A stretch of 64,000 nt of DNA from Prinsepia uniflora (GCA_032719365.1 CM064870.1:22076738-22140737), one strand, 5' to 3'; counted from the stretch's first letter, positions 46,640 to 59,002 are shown. Numbers and translations are program-made. The notes: generated from the sequence alone by a model not told the origin.

Positions 46640-48120
46640 TAGCCTCTTCCTGGTCTGGATTCTTTCACCCATTGAGATCAAAGGTGTTTAGGTTTCAAAC
46701 TTATATATTTTTATATTTTTATATTTTATTTATTTATTTTGGGATGGGATGAATGTGAGTGCAATATTTAAATTGAACTAGAATAAATGAAATATAAACA
46801 CAATAGATTAAAACTTAAAATAAAAGCAATAATGAAATTTAAAGACAAGGATAATAAGCTAAGGCTAGTAAACAGATTAACTAAAACGATTAAATAAACG
46901 CTAGTAAAATAAACTTAAAAATGTTCTGAATAATAAACATACTCTAAAAACAATGAAGAACTTGACTATACTAGAACTTGAATGTAAAAATGTAGTTTAA
47001 GAATTGAAGAGGTGCAAGATAAGAGTAAGTTTGTGTGTTGATGTTGATGTCCTTTTCTCTTCTTCATCTTGACTATTTATATGGTTTAACCAACCCGCGA
47101 ATTGGCCATGCTTGGCCTCCAATTTTCTGACTTAAAAACTTCCTTATTAAGCCCTTCCAAATACTTCCTTGTTATCCCTTCCAAATCTTTCCAAGTTGAG
47201 CGACTCAAATTAGCCCTGTTAATTGGTTCGAAAAAAAACGACCGAAAAATCGAACCGAACCGGAACCGAACCGAAGGAAAACCGAGACCGTTTGGAGAAA
47301 ACTGAACCGAACCGGTTCGATTTTGATTTTCAGTATAAAAACACCGAACTGAACCGAACCGAATGGACCTAAAAATCAAACCGAACCAAACCGAACTGAA
47401 ATGATTTAGGTTACTTTGTAATGAACATTGATTAGTTATAATGGATCTTGATTAGTTGTAATAAACATTAATTAGGTTGTAATGGATATTAATTAGATAT
47501 AAATATTAATTATTGTATAAAATACAAAAAAAATTGGTTTTTAGAGAAAATTGAACCGGTTCAACCGAACCGATTCACCATAATTTGAAGAAAAAAAACT
47601 GGTTTTAACTGGAACCGAACCAATTCCCCAACCGATTTCGGTTTCGGTAAAAAAATCGAACCGAAAAACCGATTAACACTCTTAACTCAAATCTTTCCAA
47701 GTAAGATTGGAAAAATCTTGCCTCGTTAAGCTAATTTGATTCAAGGTCGAATTGATATCAAAATGATTTGATTGAGATTCAATTGAAATCTTCTCCCTTG
47801 AGAAGATTTCAGGTTGACACTATCTTAACTTGATTTATTTTATATTTCGACCATTTGGAAAAGTAGGTCGACCATGCGACCCGACCGAGAATTGATTACT
47901 AAGGTCGACCTTGCGACCTGGCCTAGAATTTGTGACTCTTCCCTCATTTTTAGCAACAATTTCTAAAAATATAATACACATATATTTTAACATATATATA
48001 TATATCCTGATAAAGAAAAGGGATAATTTATAACAAAGTTTTCGTGTGTTGATTCCTAGGAGTAGTACTTCTTTCCCTATGGCCTCTATTTATTGGTATT
48101 AGTGGAGTAGGGTTGGCCCA
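46640..48120 (-). repeat. LTR-like sequence with minus-strand TATA box
   Basis: AT-rich sequence right of the gag-like fragment. On the minus strand CCATATAAATAGTC (about 47070-47083) is a good TATA box directed toward the gag-like frame, as in an LTR. GGTCGACC(T/A)TGCGACC is repeated at about 47867-47930. The boundaries were not resolved. A hAT MITE interrupts it. Confidence 0.4.
47211..47684. mobile_element. hAT-type MITE, 474 bp, 8-bp TSD ACTCAAAT
   Basis: Flanked by ACTCAAAT at 47203-47210 and 47685-47692. The ends are TAGCCCTGTTAATTGG at left and, reverse-complemented, TAAGAGTGTTAATCGG at right. The interior is rich in GAACCGAACC and its complement, giving long imperfect inverted arms around an AT-rich centre. 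It has no coding capacity. An 8-bp duplication and short terminal inverted repeats are hAT characters. Confidence 0.85.
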
Positions 48121-48779
48121 ACCCATAGGTGTAACCTTTCGCTCAATACTGTAGAATCGACAATTGAAGCATCTGAGGCTGCATTAATCGGGGATACACG
48201 ATAGAAGGGTTTGTTTTATTTACAAACCTCACCTTCAACAAACGTAGATTTATTTCAATAAATTTCTTACTAAAACAAAGTTTAAATATATCCATTCCTT
48301 CCAAAATTTGAACAAAGTTTGACCCTACTTTTTTATTTTTCCCCCAATTTTAAATATATTTGAACTTATTTTATCATTTTTCCTTCATTGAATTTTTTTT
48401 TTATGCTTATTGTTATGTTTTTAGCTACATTAACATTCAATTATAGTAATTCACTTCAATTTATATTTATATTTAAGATTTTATATTATTAGTTATCATC
48501 AGAATCATATTGCATTATATTATTTTTCATATATTTATTTATATAAAAGTCATTTTATAATTTTATTAGACATATATAACTATTATTAGATATTTAAGTT
48601 TTATTAAAAATTTCTAATTTTTAGACTAAATTTTCATCATTTTTTTTTACAGTAAACCATATCAATATTTAGAACGAGATATTCGTAAATTTGAATAACT
48701 ACATATCCATTGCTATCGATATTTCAATTGTTATAAAGCGACTATTTCGAATTTTGATCGTATCCAAAAACCCGAATCC
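48121..48779. other. AT-rich intergenic DNA
   Basis: No gene. Long A/T tracts, probably upstream sequence of the MYB gene that follows. Confidence 0.5.
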
Positions 48780-50562
48780 GGCAGATGCTTGGAGTTGGAT
48801 CCGACTGGAATGTCTTTACCGGGACTAGGCCATTCGGAGGATCCGAGTGGACAATTCGAAAGCCCTACAATATCACCCAGTCCTAGGAGAGCAGGAGCGA
48901 ACCCAAGCACGACAAGTTCCTCGAAGCCCTGCGTGCAGCTGTAAGTTTCATTTCAGATGTTTATGTGTGTCGATAATTATAGGGTGCTCGAGTTTTAGTC
49001 TTGAATTGGACTTCACGATGTGGGAAAAGAAATTTATGCAGTTTTGGTTTGTGAGTTCAAATCTTTAAGATATGTGTTGTTGCTGAGAAACATTGAGAAT
49101 GAAAGAATTTCAGAAATGTGGAAAAAGATTTGAGTGACTGCACATTTTCTAACCAATAATTTGGGTGTCATTATTTGTTATGATGTTGATGTAAATTTAG
49201 TTTAAGTTCTATTTCCTACATTGATGTGTTACTCTCTAATTTTGTTTGTGCCCTCTGTTGTATTTCAAATTTGATCCTGATTGGAAAGAGATTGAAGCTT
49301 TTATTGGGTCAAAGATAGTCATACAGGTTAGCTTTCCAGTTTCTTTCCCTTTCAAATTCGTTCTATAGTTTCCATTGCAAAGAGAAAAGAAATGGTTTAG
49401 TAACTGTCACCTGCTTATGAAATTGTTGGCCTGTTTATTTACAAACATATCCGCCGATGATCGATGAGATTATCCATAATGAGGATTCATTTTGAGGATA
49501 CTAGTCATGCGCACGAGTATTTTCTGAAGGTTCAAACGAATGGGTCAAGTGAAAACCTACCTACTTTCAAAGTACAATGTGTTAAACAATCCTCATTCCT
49601 ATCTGCCTTGTGTTCCAGCTTTGGCATTTGCGCAAGTGTCTGGTTCTTCTCAGTCTTCATCTGCTTTACATGAACCTGGGTTTAGACAAATGGCCAGATT
49701 ATTCATTGTCAATGATCTCCTGGAACCGTAGTCCCCTTATAAAACTTACGGTTCTGTGCAAACAGCCAATGTTTCACCTGTGTGAAAAGGTGTGACTATT
49801 ATATTTCCATAACAATGGGCTGTTCTCAGCCTACATAAATATTGATGTTTGAAAACCTGATGATTAGGTTTGCATTTATTTTGTGTGTGGCTGAAAGCAC
49901 TCCAAAAGTTCAACCAGTTGGATTAGAAGGTGAGTCTTCAATCTTTCTATTTCTAGTTATTCCTCCGGCCAATTATATCACCTAAAATGGTTCTAATAAT
50001 TTAATATGGCCATGGATTTTCTGTATCAACTGTATTTGAGTGCTCAGTCTATCAAAGTTCTATGATATAAGCACAGCTACATGTCTGTTTCCTTCATTTT
50101 TACTATTCTAAACCACTGAAACTTCCACTATATGCAGCTAGAAATTGGCGTTTACTATGGAATTTTTTTTGTGTGTGTGTGTGTGTGTAGTTCTTTCTGA
50201 CTTTTCTCAAATATACGGCTTCATTGGCAGCGTCTTTGCCCCTAATATTTCAGGTCAGCTGCATAAACTGAGAAGATGGATCCTATTGATATTGAAACGG
50301 TATTTCCGTCTCTTTTCTAATTTCCTGTATTATTATTTTTAAGTTTGGACTTTAGTAAATAAATATGTGTAGCATAATACTGCTGAATTCTGTGCATTAA
50401 AACTGCTTACAAGTTACAACTGAACATATTTGTTATTGTTATAGTTGCAGTTGCGTTTATCAACGGACTGTAATGCAAATTTACTTTTTGACTCCTCTCC
50501 TGGTGTTATTGTTGATGGGAAACCCATCCATCAATTTGACCAGTCCTGATTTCGAGGATCAT
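48780..50562 (+). pseudogene. REVEILLE (RVE6/RVE8-like) one-repeat MYB gene, broken
   Basis: Blocks follow the order of the plant clock-related RVE proteins. Exon 1 (to 48940) has LDPTGMSLPGLGHSEDPSG, then, after a frame change, IRKPYNITQS-stop-ES and HDKFLEAL. Exon 2 (49269-49326) has FDPDWKEIEAFIGSKIVIQ. Exon 3 (49497-49570) has SHAHEYFLKVQTNGSSENL, the SHAQKYF-type MYB motif with QK changed to HE. A later exon (50191-50299) has FSQIYGFIGSVFAPNISGQL. The next (50503-50562) has VLLLMGNPSINLTSPDFEDH. Lesions include the frame change and stop in exon 1, exon 2 acceptor AG read as AA, a 1-nt shift after HKLRR, the acceptor before 50503 read as TG, and loss of the Pro-rich PRPKRKAAHPYPQKA-type segment. 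The intact protein would be a nuclear DNA-binding activator of evening-element genes. Confidence 0.8.
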
Positions 50563-51092
50563 GTAAGTTTAACCAAGCTTATAAGTTTAGTTGATAATCT
50601 CTTATGAAATGAGTATATTTGTGAATTTTTTTCACTGGATTTCGAGAAAGTTGCTTTCATCCTACAGGATCTTGGGGATACAGTGAGTCTCTGTGATGCA
50701 ACCAAAAGCCTTTGTGATAACCAGCATGAAAAATTTGCCCAAGTGGTAATTCATACGATCAAGTGGGCGTGTTTGCTCAAGCTTGTCTATTTCTTAGCAT
50801 CGGCAGCTCATATCACCTAAAGATTATAGGAAAAGGTTTAGCCCAGCAAGAATTTATATATCACACAACTGGTAATATATGGGTACCTAATGGCTAATGC
50901 AACCATTTTAAATACCCCATATAATCTAAGATGCAGAGGTTTTGTTTCAAAATTTGACGTTCGTTGAGTGAGTAGAAGCTATATGGTCACTGAAATGTTG
51001 AGGCTTCTACTCATTTCACTTTCTTGAAGCCTGTCACGGTCAAAACTTGACGTGAACAAGATGTACATTTGTATGACAGAGATAAATCCTGG
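50563..51092. other. Intergenic region between convergent genes
   Basis: A possible extra exon remnant at 50670-50735 (LGDTVSLCDATKSLCDNQHE) does not match a known RVE segment. The rest would be 3' flanks of both genes. Confidence 0.4.
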
Positions 51093-53881
51093 TTAGAAGC
51101 ATGTGCATACTTGATGTGCGGATCGTGAGTTGCGAACCAGGTGTGAAGATTCAGCTGTAGAACTTGGTATTGATTTGCTGGGAGAGGAAGCATGCAGATG
51201 AGGTCTTATGAAAGGCGGTTGAATGTATGGAGGAGCAGGAGATCCAAGTATGGGTGTGCCATACGAAGATAGTGGAGATTGATCTGGTGTTCTCCAATAA
51301 ATCTGAGACGCGGTTGATATTCTGGGAGATTTTGAGGGTGATGATCTTCTTGAATACGGTAGGAGATTGATCCTGATCCTGCAGTCAACACAATACACAA
51401 AGTAGTCAGTAAACATTTCGACCGTTGATTGACCAAGAAAAACATTTGCACCCTTGATCATTTACTCACTTGTTGTGGACATCGACATATTCATCAGTCT
51501 CATCCAATGTCTTCCTTCAAAACAGATCAATAAACAAAATAGTTAGATTAGCTTTTGAATTGAAAACAAAGAACAAGAAGTAACTTTGTCAACTACAATT
51601 GTAACTTGATACCTGTAGAAGTTCTTCCATAACATCCTCCATTGTTATGATGCCAATAACCACCTCATCCATGCTACTTTGAAGCGATTCTAAAATTTCA
51701 GATGATAAACTTGTTCCAGTACTTTTTCCGTGAGTGCTCTGTCCCTTATTTTGTATTTGTATTTCCTCTTGCTCCATGACGTTCTTAGGTGGATTATAGT
51801 TTTCGGTTTCACTCGAGTATATAGGGGATGAGTCGATGGAGAAACTCAGACGGTCTCTCTTATCATTTCCGGAATCTAAACCTGTAATCAAGCGAAACAA
51901 CCAGGAATGCGATGAGTGTAGGACATGTTGGTTTCCCCAAAACTTGATATTTTTGGTAATGTGATGACACTACCTTTAGTCTCTGCTAGTGTTGAATGTA
52001 AGTTTGAATGAATCTTTGTCTTTAACAAGCTAGGGGGTGGGAAATCCTTCTTGCTCTTCACCACAGCAACCATATGACTGACCTTTCTGGAACTGTTGGA
52101 ATATACCATATAAAGGCCAATTCTCATAAACCCTGTTACAAATTGTTTTCCATACATAGATAATTATGCTCAAATAGATAAATTAGTTTTCCCTAAAATT
52201 TGTGTTATTAGAATGAATTAATTAAACGATTCCATTAAGGAAAAGGGCAAAAAAAAAAAACAAAAACAAAAAGCTCATGCCTACCTTGGAATCTGCCTGA
52301 TGGTCAAGTATTTAATCGGGGTTTCATCCTCAGGCCGGTTGAATATCAAATTCTTTGTCTAAAATATTTCCGAAACAAAAATAAACACGAAATGATTACA
52401 TGAGACTGAAAAGGTTTCTTCAAGAAAACAGTAAATTCTTTGCCTAAAATATTTCCGAAACAAAAATAAACACGAAATGATTACATGAGACTGAAAAGGT
52501 TTCTTCAAGAAAACAGTAAAAGATGAAGCCGGCATCAAGACCTTTGAACCAAATGAATCAATTATATGAACCACAATTTATAAACCAAATAAACAACTAA
52601 AAAAGTCCCAAAATTCTTACCAGAATGAGGCCAATAATGCTTGTTGGGCTGCCGGAGTAAATAGGTATACGACTGTGACCTTTGCTCATTATTAATTCGA
52701 GTGTATGCCTAAGGATCATCCATTGACATGGCAATGAGAGGTAAGAAAAGGAAGTTACGCTATGCTTTGATTCGGTTGATGAACTTACATGTCAAGTTTG
52801 GAATTTATATCAAGGGAAAAAGTTTTGGATATCGGAGTCATTGCATCCTTGGCCATTTTCAAAGTCAAATCTAGAGCACCTCCAATAATAGTAGTCTCAT
52901 TATTTGTTAACTCTCCACCTTTCCCTGCCTAAAGCATGACAACAATAGTTAGATTTTGGTACTGTTGATCATCAACCAAAAGATACAAAGCTAAAGAGCA
53001 AACCTCATCGGCGTGCAGATCCACCAATGTTTTTAGCTCTGCCCGTCTTAGGAGTACCGAATGCTCTTTGCCAAGGAGGCAATCCAATAGCTGCCATGGT
53101 CAAAGCCTCTCATTATCAATCCAGATACCTAACATACTAGACATTTAGCAAAAACGTAAACGTTACCTTACTGAAAGGGTATGAGAGGGAGCAAGATCAC
53201 CAGAAGCAACCGTACAAAGGGAGACATTTTCGCGCCAACACTTAGTCCATATCGAGAACATACAGCTTGAGGAATGATCTAAAGAGCAAAACAAGCTTAC
53301 ATAATCATTAGACATTGATGAATAACAATGTTACAAAAATTTAAAACAAATTTTTACCTCTGCAAATGCGAGTACAAGGGTGACTGACACAAGAATTGCA
53401 GCCCACACAGGAAAAATCGAGTCCAGGAAAATGGGAAGCGCCTTACAGAACAAAACATTACATCAATGAATAATAATTTAGAACAAATAAAATTGGTTAT
53501 ATATAACCTATAAATGTATGATTCGGGCGTACCTCCATTGCCAGTGTTTTTCCCATGAAGAGAGTACACAATAGCAGATGCTCGTTCTTAACAAGAGGCA
53601 GAACCCTCGCTGCGAATGTATAAGTAGAGTTAAAAAAAGAATGAGCTCATCAATCTTTATGACAATGTTATAATGAAACTTGAGTCGCTAGCTAGCAACC
53701 TGCATTTTTCTGGTCTCTGGGCTGACCGGACTTAATGAGGACCTCCAGATCAACCTGGCTGAAGGACAGGAGACCTAAGGCAAGGCCTGATGCAATTACC
53801 AGCAAATGTCACAAGGGCCAAAGATATGAGTATAAACAACCAGAAAACAGTTTGACAACATGAAACATCATCAGCTCTCAT
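51093..53881 (-). pseudogene. DUF21/CBS domain membrane protein (CNNM-like), 12 exons, four coding indels
   Basis: All 12 exons have GT-AG borders: 53881-53700, 53609-53533, 53441-53358, 53278-53167, 53090-53004, 52928-52789, 52708-52621, 52358-52285, 52132-51974, 51881-51613, 51514-51470, 51378-51093. Start MRADDVSCCQTVFW, then membrane segments of the DUF21 domain (FILISLALVTFAG; VWAAILVSVTLVLAFAEIIP; VRLLLVILLPL). The CBS pair holds KDAMTPISKTFSLD, KGHSRIPIYSG and VIGIITMEDVMEELLQ. A Ser/Pro-rich tail ends at TGA 51093. Exon phases fit a protein of about 535 residues, near the family's size, only if four indels are discounted: one extra base at 53794-53797, and two bases missing near 53183, near 52078 and near 51505. 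The family resembles bacterial CorC and animal CNNM ion-transport proteins. No other stop is present. Confidence 0.88.
52351..52520 (-). repeat. 85-bp tandem duplication covering an exon's acceptor site
   Basis: 52351-52435 and 52436-52520 are nearly identical (TTCTTTG(T/C)CTAAAATATTTCC...). The unit includes the first bases of exon 8 and its acceptor. In transcription order the extra copy comes first, and using its acceptor would read AKNLLFS then stop. Confidence 0.9.
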
Positions 53882-54756
53882 GGTTTGAATTTTGAAACAA
53901 AGAGAATGCAACAATTGGCTGCAAATGTATTTTATCCAACAAATGTGTTGGCTTTATAGTTTATATATAACAAGAAGTAATGCTCGTTAAGGGGTTATGG
54001 ATTCTGGACAAAGACAATCAGAAGATGCAGGATGTACAGTCTTCTGTCCAAATCCAAGTCCCTACTGCCGAACCTATAGATTCTGGAGATGAAAGTAATC
54101 TTCTAACGAAAATCTAATACTGGATTAAAGGCATGGAATATCCACTTATAACTGGAAAAATACAAAAGGACAAAAAAGAAAAAAGGAACCCAAGTCATCA
54201 ATGCCTTCATTTGATTGTGAGAGGCTTTTGGTTGTAGCAGTAACACCTAAATACTAAAGTTTCAGTGGACAGCCTTAATTTCTGCAAACCTGCACCAGAT
54301 AGCTCTTGATTATCATGCATCTATGGATAATGAACACACACAACCAGGGAAGCTTATATCTGGCCTTCAACTTCACTAAAGATCAATCATAGACCAGAGA
54401 GAAACTCTTCTTAATTCTATTTTCGGAATCCAAAAACCAACATTTAATATTCATATTATATAGCCTGCCTTAAACCTAATTCTAAATGCATGGGAAGAAT
54501 TTTCACTGTGGCATTCCATCAAACACATAATGTGAGTCAATTGAAAATAGCAGTTCCAATAAAATAGGATGCAACTTGGTCATTACAAAACACATCCCCG
54601 TGTCACCCCTTATCATCTGATAGCTATTTTCTCAGATCATATGGGCATGCCCCCCATATCGTACTATTAAATAAATTATAAAAAAAAATGAAGAAAACTT
54701 AAAAATAAATGAAGGCTCAGATCATATAGCAGGCACAAAAGTAGAGTGGAGGGATT
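53882..54756. other. Upstream region of the DUF21 gene
   Basis: About 870 bp without a gene between the DUF21 start codon and the tRNA gene. I see no firm promoter motif. Confidence 0.5.
54737..54740 (-). terminator. Pol III terminator of tRNA-Trp
   Basis: TTTT on the minus strand, 17 nt after the tRNA 3' end. Confidence 0.75.
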
Positions 54757-54828
54757 TGAACCCGACGTGAATCGAACACGCAACCTTCTGATCTGGAGTC
54801 AGACGCGCTACCATTGCGCCACGGATCC
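54757..54828 (-). tRNA. tRNA-Trp (CCA anticodon), apparently intact
   Basis: 72 nt on the minus strand, GGATCCGTGGCGCAATGGTA at the 5' end and the T arm GGTTGCGTGTTCGATTCACG toward the 3' end. The acceptor stem closes with normal wobble pairs. The anticodon loop CTCCAGA gives CCA. Box A (TGGCGCAATGG) and box B (GTTCGATTC) are intact, with no intron, and CCA is not encoded, as usual in eukaryotes. Upstream AATCAACAAG offers the CAA start motif often seen in plant tRNA genes. It would decode UGG in cytosolic translation. Confidence 0.95.
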
Positions 54829-55639
54829 ACTTGTTGATTAATTGCAAACGTTGATTTAATAAATGATAAACGTGTAAACAATTCTGTGTCCTTGAGCTGA
54901 GACATGATTGACGAGTTTGGTATTCATAGGCCGATGTTTGGGAATAAATTATTTATCATCCAAAATTTTGAATCTTGGGCCCTGGCCGTTGATCATGTGT
55001 CAACCGAAGTCCGCCCCACGAAGTATTTTTTTTTGTTCCTTTTTTTTTAACTGTAGGTAATTTTCTTCCTGCCAAGCATTTCCAACAAAAATAACAGCAT
55101 ATTCAAGATTGAAAATTAAATTCAACTTCATCATAAATTAATGTAATAAGATATTTATATTTATTTCTGCTTCTTATTTTAACGCCAAAATTGGTATCAA
55201 AATTTAACACAAGGGCTAAAACCGTTATCTGAATTAAATTAAAAAATAGCTTAAGCCTTTTGGACTCATATCTAAAAGCTCTAAAATAATAGTACAAAAG
55301 TGAATAAAGCTAAAACTTTAAAAACTAAAAAGTATGGTTAAGTTCTTATAAATTAATAGCATTGGGATAAAGAAATTCTATTAAATCATCGAGATATTAA
55401 TTGAAGTGATCAAAATGATAAAGTTGAAGCTGATGATGGTGCTACTCTCGAGCCATTTTGTGAAAAGAAGCTTTCATAGCAATAACAATATCGTATCATT
55501 TATTGTTTCAATATGAGAAAACTATACCATACCATATTAAGAGAAGTCCATCAACTTCAAGAAGAAACGACAACAATCGAGTCTTATTTTAGAAATGTAT
55601 AATAACCGAATCATAAACAACATTTATTGAAACAAGGAC
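54829..55639. other. AT-rich intergenic DNA
   Basis: No gene or element end recognised. It contains A/T-rich text with several short minus-strand frames of no interest. Confidence 0.5.
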
Positions 55640-55649
55640 TAAATCAGGT

Positions 55650-58600
55650 CACAACAGAGGACTCCAAACAAAATTCGAGCACCGAAGAACTTTGCGCCAG
55701 ATCTAAGAAATGAAAGAACACCTGAAGAAGAGGTGGCCATGGGACTCGACCTCACAGTTACAAAGACAACAAACCAAAAACCTTTGATTAGAAAATGAAC
55801 AAATCTTGTCTAAGGTGGAGAGTCTTCCAATGATAGCCAACCATAACACAAAGCTCATTCGTGGAATGGCCCCCACATGCCAAACAATATGGGCCCAAGG
55901 GCAAACATGAGCAGTCCCCCTGATTTTGTTCCAAAGCGAAGGTGAAGAGAATGGCCCATTAGTAGAAGCAGTCCAAACAAAGTGACCAGGAATAAGGAGG
56001 TTCACCCTAAGAGAGGAACCAACCAATTGCACCAACCTAAACACTGGATTAGTTGTAAAGGGCCAAGCCCATCGCCCATCAACCAACATGGAAGACAGCC
56101 TAGCCTTGATATGGACACCAGAAACATGAACAATAGATTCTCCGAACTGGTCAAGTAAGTAGCCTAGGTGAGACCACTTATCATACCAAATAAAAATATC
56201 CTCACCATTCCCAATCCTAACTTCAATAAAAGGCTTAACAATTTATCTAATATGCAAGATCCTTCTCCAGTTTCAAGAACAGACACTAGGAGCCTTCATA
56301 GCCCAAAAGTTGGAATCCTTAATATAGTAGTTCTTCACCCATTTAACCCAAAGGTTTTCACCTGCAGGGGCAAAGAGAAACCAAATAAATCTAGCCATAA
56401 GAGCCACATTCCAATGATGAAGGTTACGGATGTCCAAGCCCCCCTTAATCTTAGGGGAGCACACAATCTTCCAAGACACTTTCACGTGATACGTACCCTC
56501 AACCTTCCCAGACCAAAGGAACCGCCGAAATATGCGCTCAATAGCTCTAATAATACGCTTGAGAATAAACAAGTGGGAAGCCCAAAACACAATCATATTA
56601 CTAAGGACAGACTTAATCAGAACCAAGTGCCCATCAAAGGAAATGACCTTATGGTCCCAGCTCCGAAGGCGATTCATAATAGGCTTAATGAGAGGAGCAC
56701 AATCACCAAAGAAAAAGCGATTAGTAATAAGAGGAAGCCCAAGATATATAACAGGCAGACACCCATGTTGGACACCTAAACAACATCTTAAGCGGGAAGC
56801 AAGCCACAAGGTCATCCCGGCAATGAATATACAGGTCTTGTCAAAATTAGGCATAAGCTTAGACACAACAACAAAATCATCCAGATCCCGCTTCAAAGTA
56901 CTCACTGAATGAATATCACCATAAGAGAAAACAAAAAGATTATCAGCAAAGGCAAGGTGAGAGAGACATTCTTGTCACAACGCCAGTGGAACTGAAAGGA
57001 GAGGGAACAAGCAATGCTTATGTTAACCATACAAGAGAACACCTCCATCACAAGCACAAAAAGGTATGGCGACATAGGATCACCTTGCCTCAAGCCCCGT
57101 TTACCCGGGAAAAAACCTGCCAAGTCACCATTAACAGCCACAGAGAATCTCGCAAAAGAGATGCACGCTCTAATCCAACCATCTAACTGTAAAGGAAACC
57201 CAAAGGCAGAAAAGGCATCCAACAAAAAATCTCAAGAAACAAATTAATAAGCCTTCAAAATATCAACTTTGATAGAACACCGGGGAGCACCAGAATTAAG
57301 ATGATAACCACGAATCAACTCCTGAACAAGCATAATATTATTCGTGATACGGCGACCATTAACAAAAGCTAATTGGTTATGGCTGATAAGACAGGGAATA
57401 ACCAACTTGATCCTATTCGCAATAATCTTAGTAATAATTTTATATGTGGTGTAGCAGCAAGAGATAGGGTAGAAGTCTCCCAAGTTGGAAGGATTAGCAA
57501 CCTTCGGAATTAAAGCGATAATCGTAGAGTTAGATTCTCCCGGCAACTTCAAGGATCGAAAAAATTCCTTAATATCCTGGATGATATGAGGCCCGACAAT
57601 AGACCAAGAGCGATGAAAAAATAAAGCATTAAAATCATCAGGCCCAGCCTTAAGGCAAAAACAAACTTGTTTAATCTCCTCATCAGAAATTGGGGCAGTC
57701 AAACTCGCACATTGGCCATGGGATAAGACATTAGGAAGAAGGCCATCAAAATCAAGCTGTAGCACATGCCTTTGATCACCAAAAAGGTTCTAAAAATATC
57801 TCCCCACCTCCGCTCTAATCTGAGCCAGATCCTCCACCAAATCCCCATTATCACATATAATAGAAGCAATTTGATTATGGTTAGCTCTCTTCTTGACCAA
57901 CTAATGGGAAAAAGTAGAATTACAATCCCCCTTGTCAACCCAACATATACGAGACTTCTACCTAAGGAAACTATCCTCGGCGAAGAGACTGTCACTGTAC
58001 TTCTTTAACAAGATTTTCTACAACTCCATAAGGGCAGCATCACTCGAATTGTTCACAAAGGCAGACTGACACTCATCCAACTCACTTTTGGCATCCACCT
58101 TAACATTAGCCTCAGGATGGAAATTCAGCTCCTTAAGCGCGCTTCTCACAAACTTAAGCAGCTTGGGCAATTGGTATTGAAAAGAGCCCAAAATAAGGGA
58201 ATTGAATTGAAACAATAGGCAAGAAATCATGATGATCATCATAAAAATCGAAGAATTTAAAAGGCGGTTTACCAGTATGAAGAGCAACATTCATGCAAAG
58301 AATAGCTAGAAAATGGTCAGAAGAACCCGACTTCAGGAATCTAGCATCACATGAAGGAAAGAGATCCAGCCAGTCACCATTAACAAGGACCCTGTCAAGT
58401 TTACGAGAGAGATATGCCTTTCCAAAGGCTGATCGTTATGCCACGTGAAAAAATCTCCAAGAAAAGAGGAGATTCACTAGGTTGCAATCCTGAATACAGC
58501 CCTCAAAATCACGCATAGGACAATTCCAACACAAATTTCCCCCATCACTTTCACTTAAGAAGTGACAAACATTAAAATCCCTCATAAGAGCCCAAGGCTT

Positions 58601-59002
58601 AAAACCAACAGAACTACCAAGCATACCCAAATCATTCCATCAAATTCTTCTCTCCATAGCACCATTGGAGCCATAATTGAAAGTAACAAAAAATTGGTGG
58701 CGGGTACCAACAATATTAACTCTAGCATGAATATACTGATCAGATTCACCCAAAATGTTCAGAGAAAGCACAAGAGGATTCCACCCAACAAAAATCCGAC
58801 CCAAAGGGTGGCAGCCTAGATTATGGGTAAAATCCCAATTATTAAAAATAGAGCCCATAATCCGACTAGAATTAGACCTACGAACCTTCATTTCAATCAA
58901 TGCAACTAAACACAACCGCTGAGCACGAATCAAGGCCTTCACCTCCAATTGGCAATTACAATCATTGAGGCCCCTGGCATTCCAACAACAGAAATTAATC
59001 AT
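55650..59002 (-). pseudogene. LINE ORF2 (endonuclease, reverse transcriptase, zf-RVT)
   Basis: Starts at ATG 59002 (MINFCCWNARGLNDCNCQLE), the classic first motif of the AP-type endonuclease. RT blocks follow: LKAGPDDFNALFFHRSW (57660-57600), TIIALIPKVANPSNLGDFYP, LAFVNGRRITNNIMLVQELI, GLRQGDPMSPYLFVLVME (57085) and, in a shifted frame, LAFADNLFVFSYGD (about 56960-56920) where the active site should read F-A-D-D. Later, YLGLPLI and FRRFLWSG mark the thumb. The zf-RVT part at 56089-55703 has WHVGAIPRMSFVLWLAI and CLCNCEVESHGHLFFRC. Stops and frameshifts are frequent, so the copy is dead. Confidence 0.85.

Noticed and set aside
47086..47379. 97-codon minus frame
   Set aside because: Produced by the GAACCGAACC repeats of the hAT MITE.
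54717..54905. 62-codon minus frame
   Set aside because: It is the tRNA-Trp gene read as protein.
56168..56912. Frames of 203 and 126 codons on +
   Set aside because: Shadows of the LINE reverse transcriptase on the minus strand.
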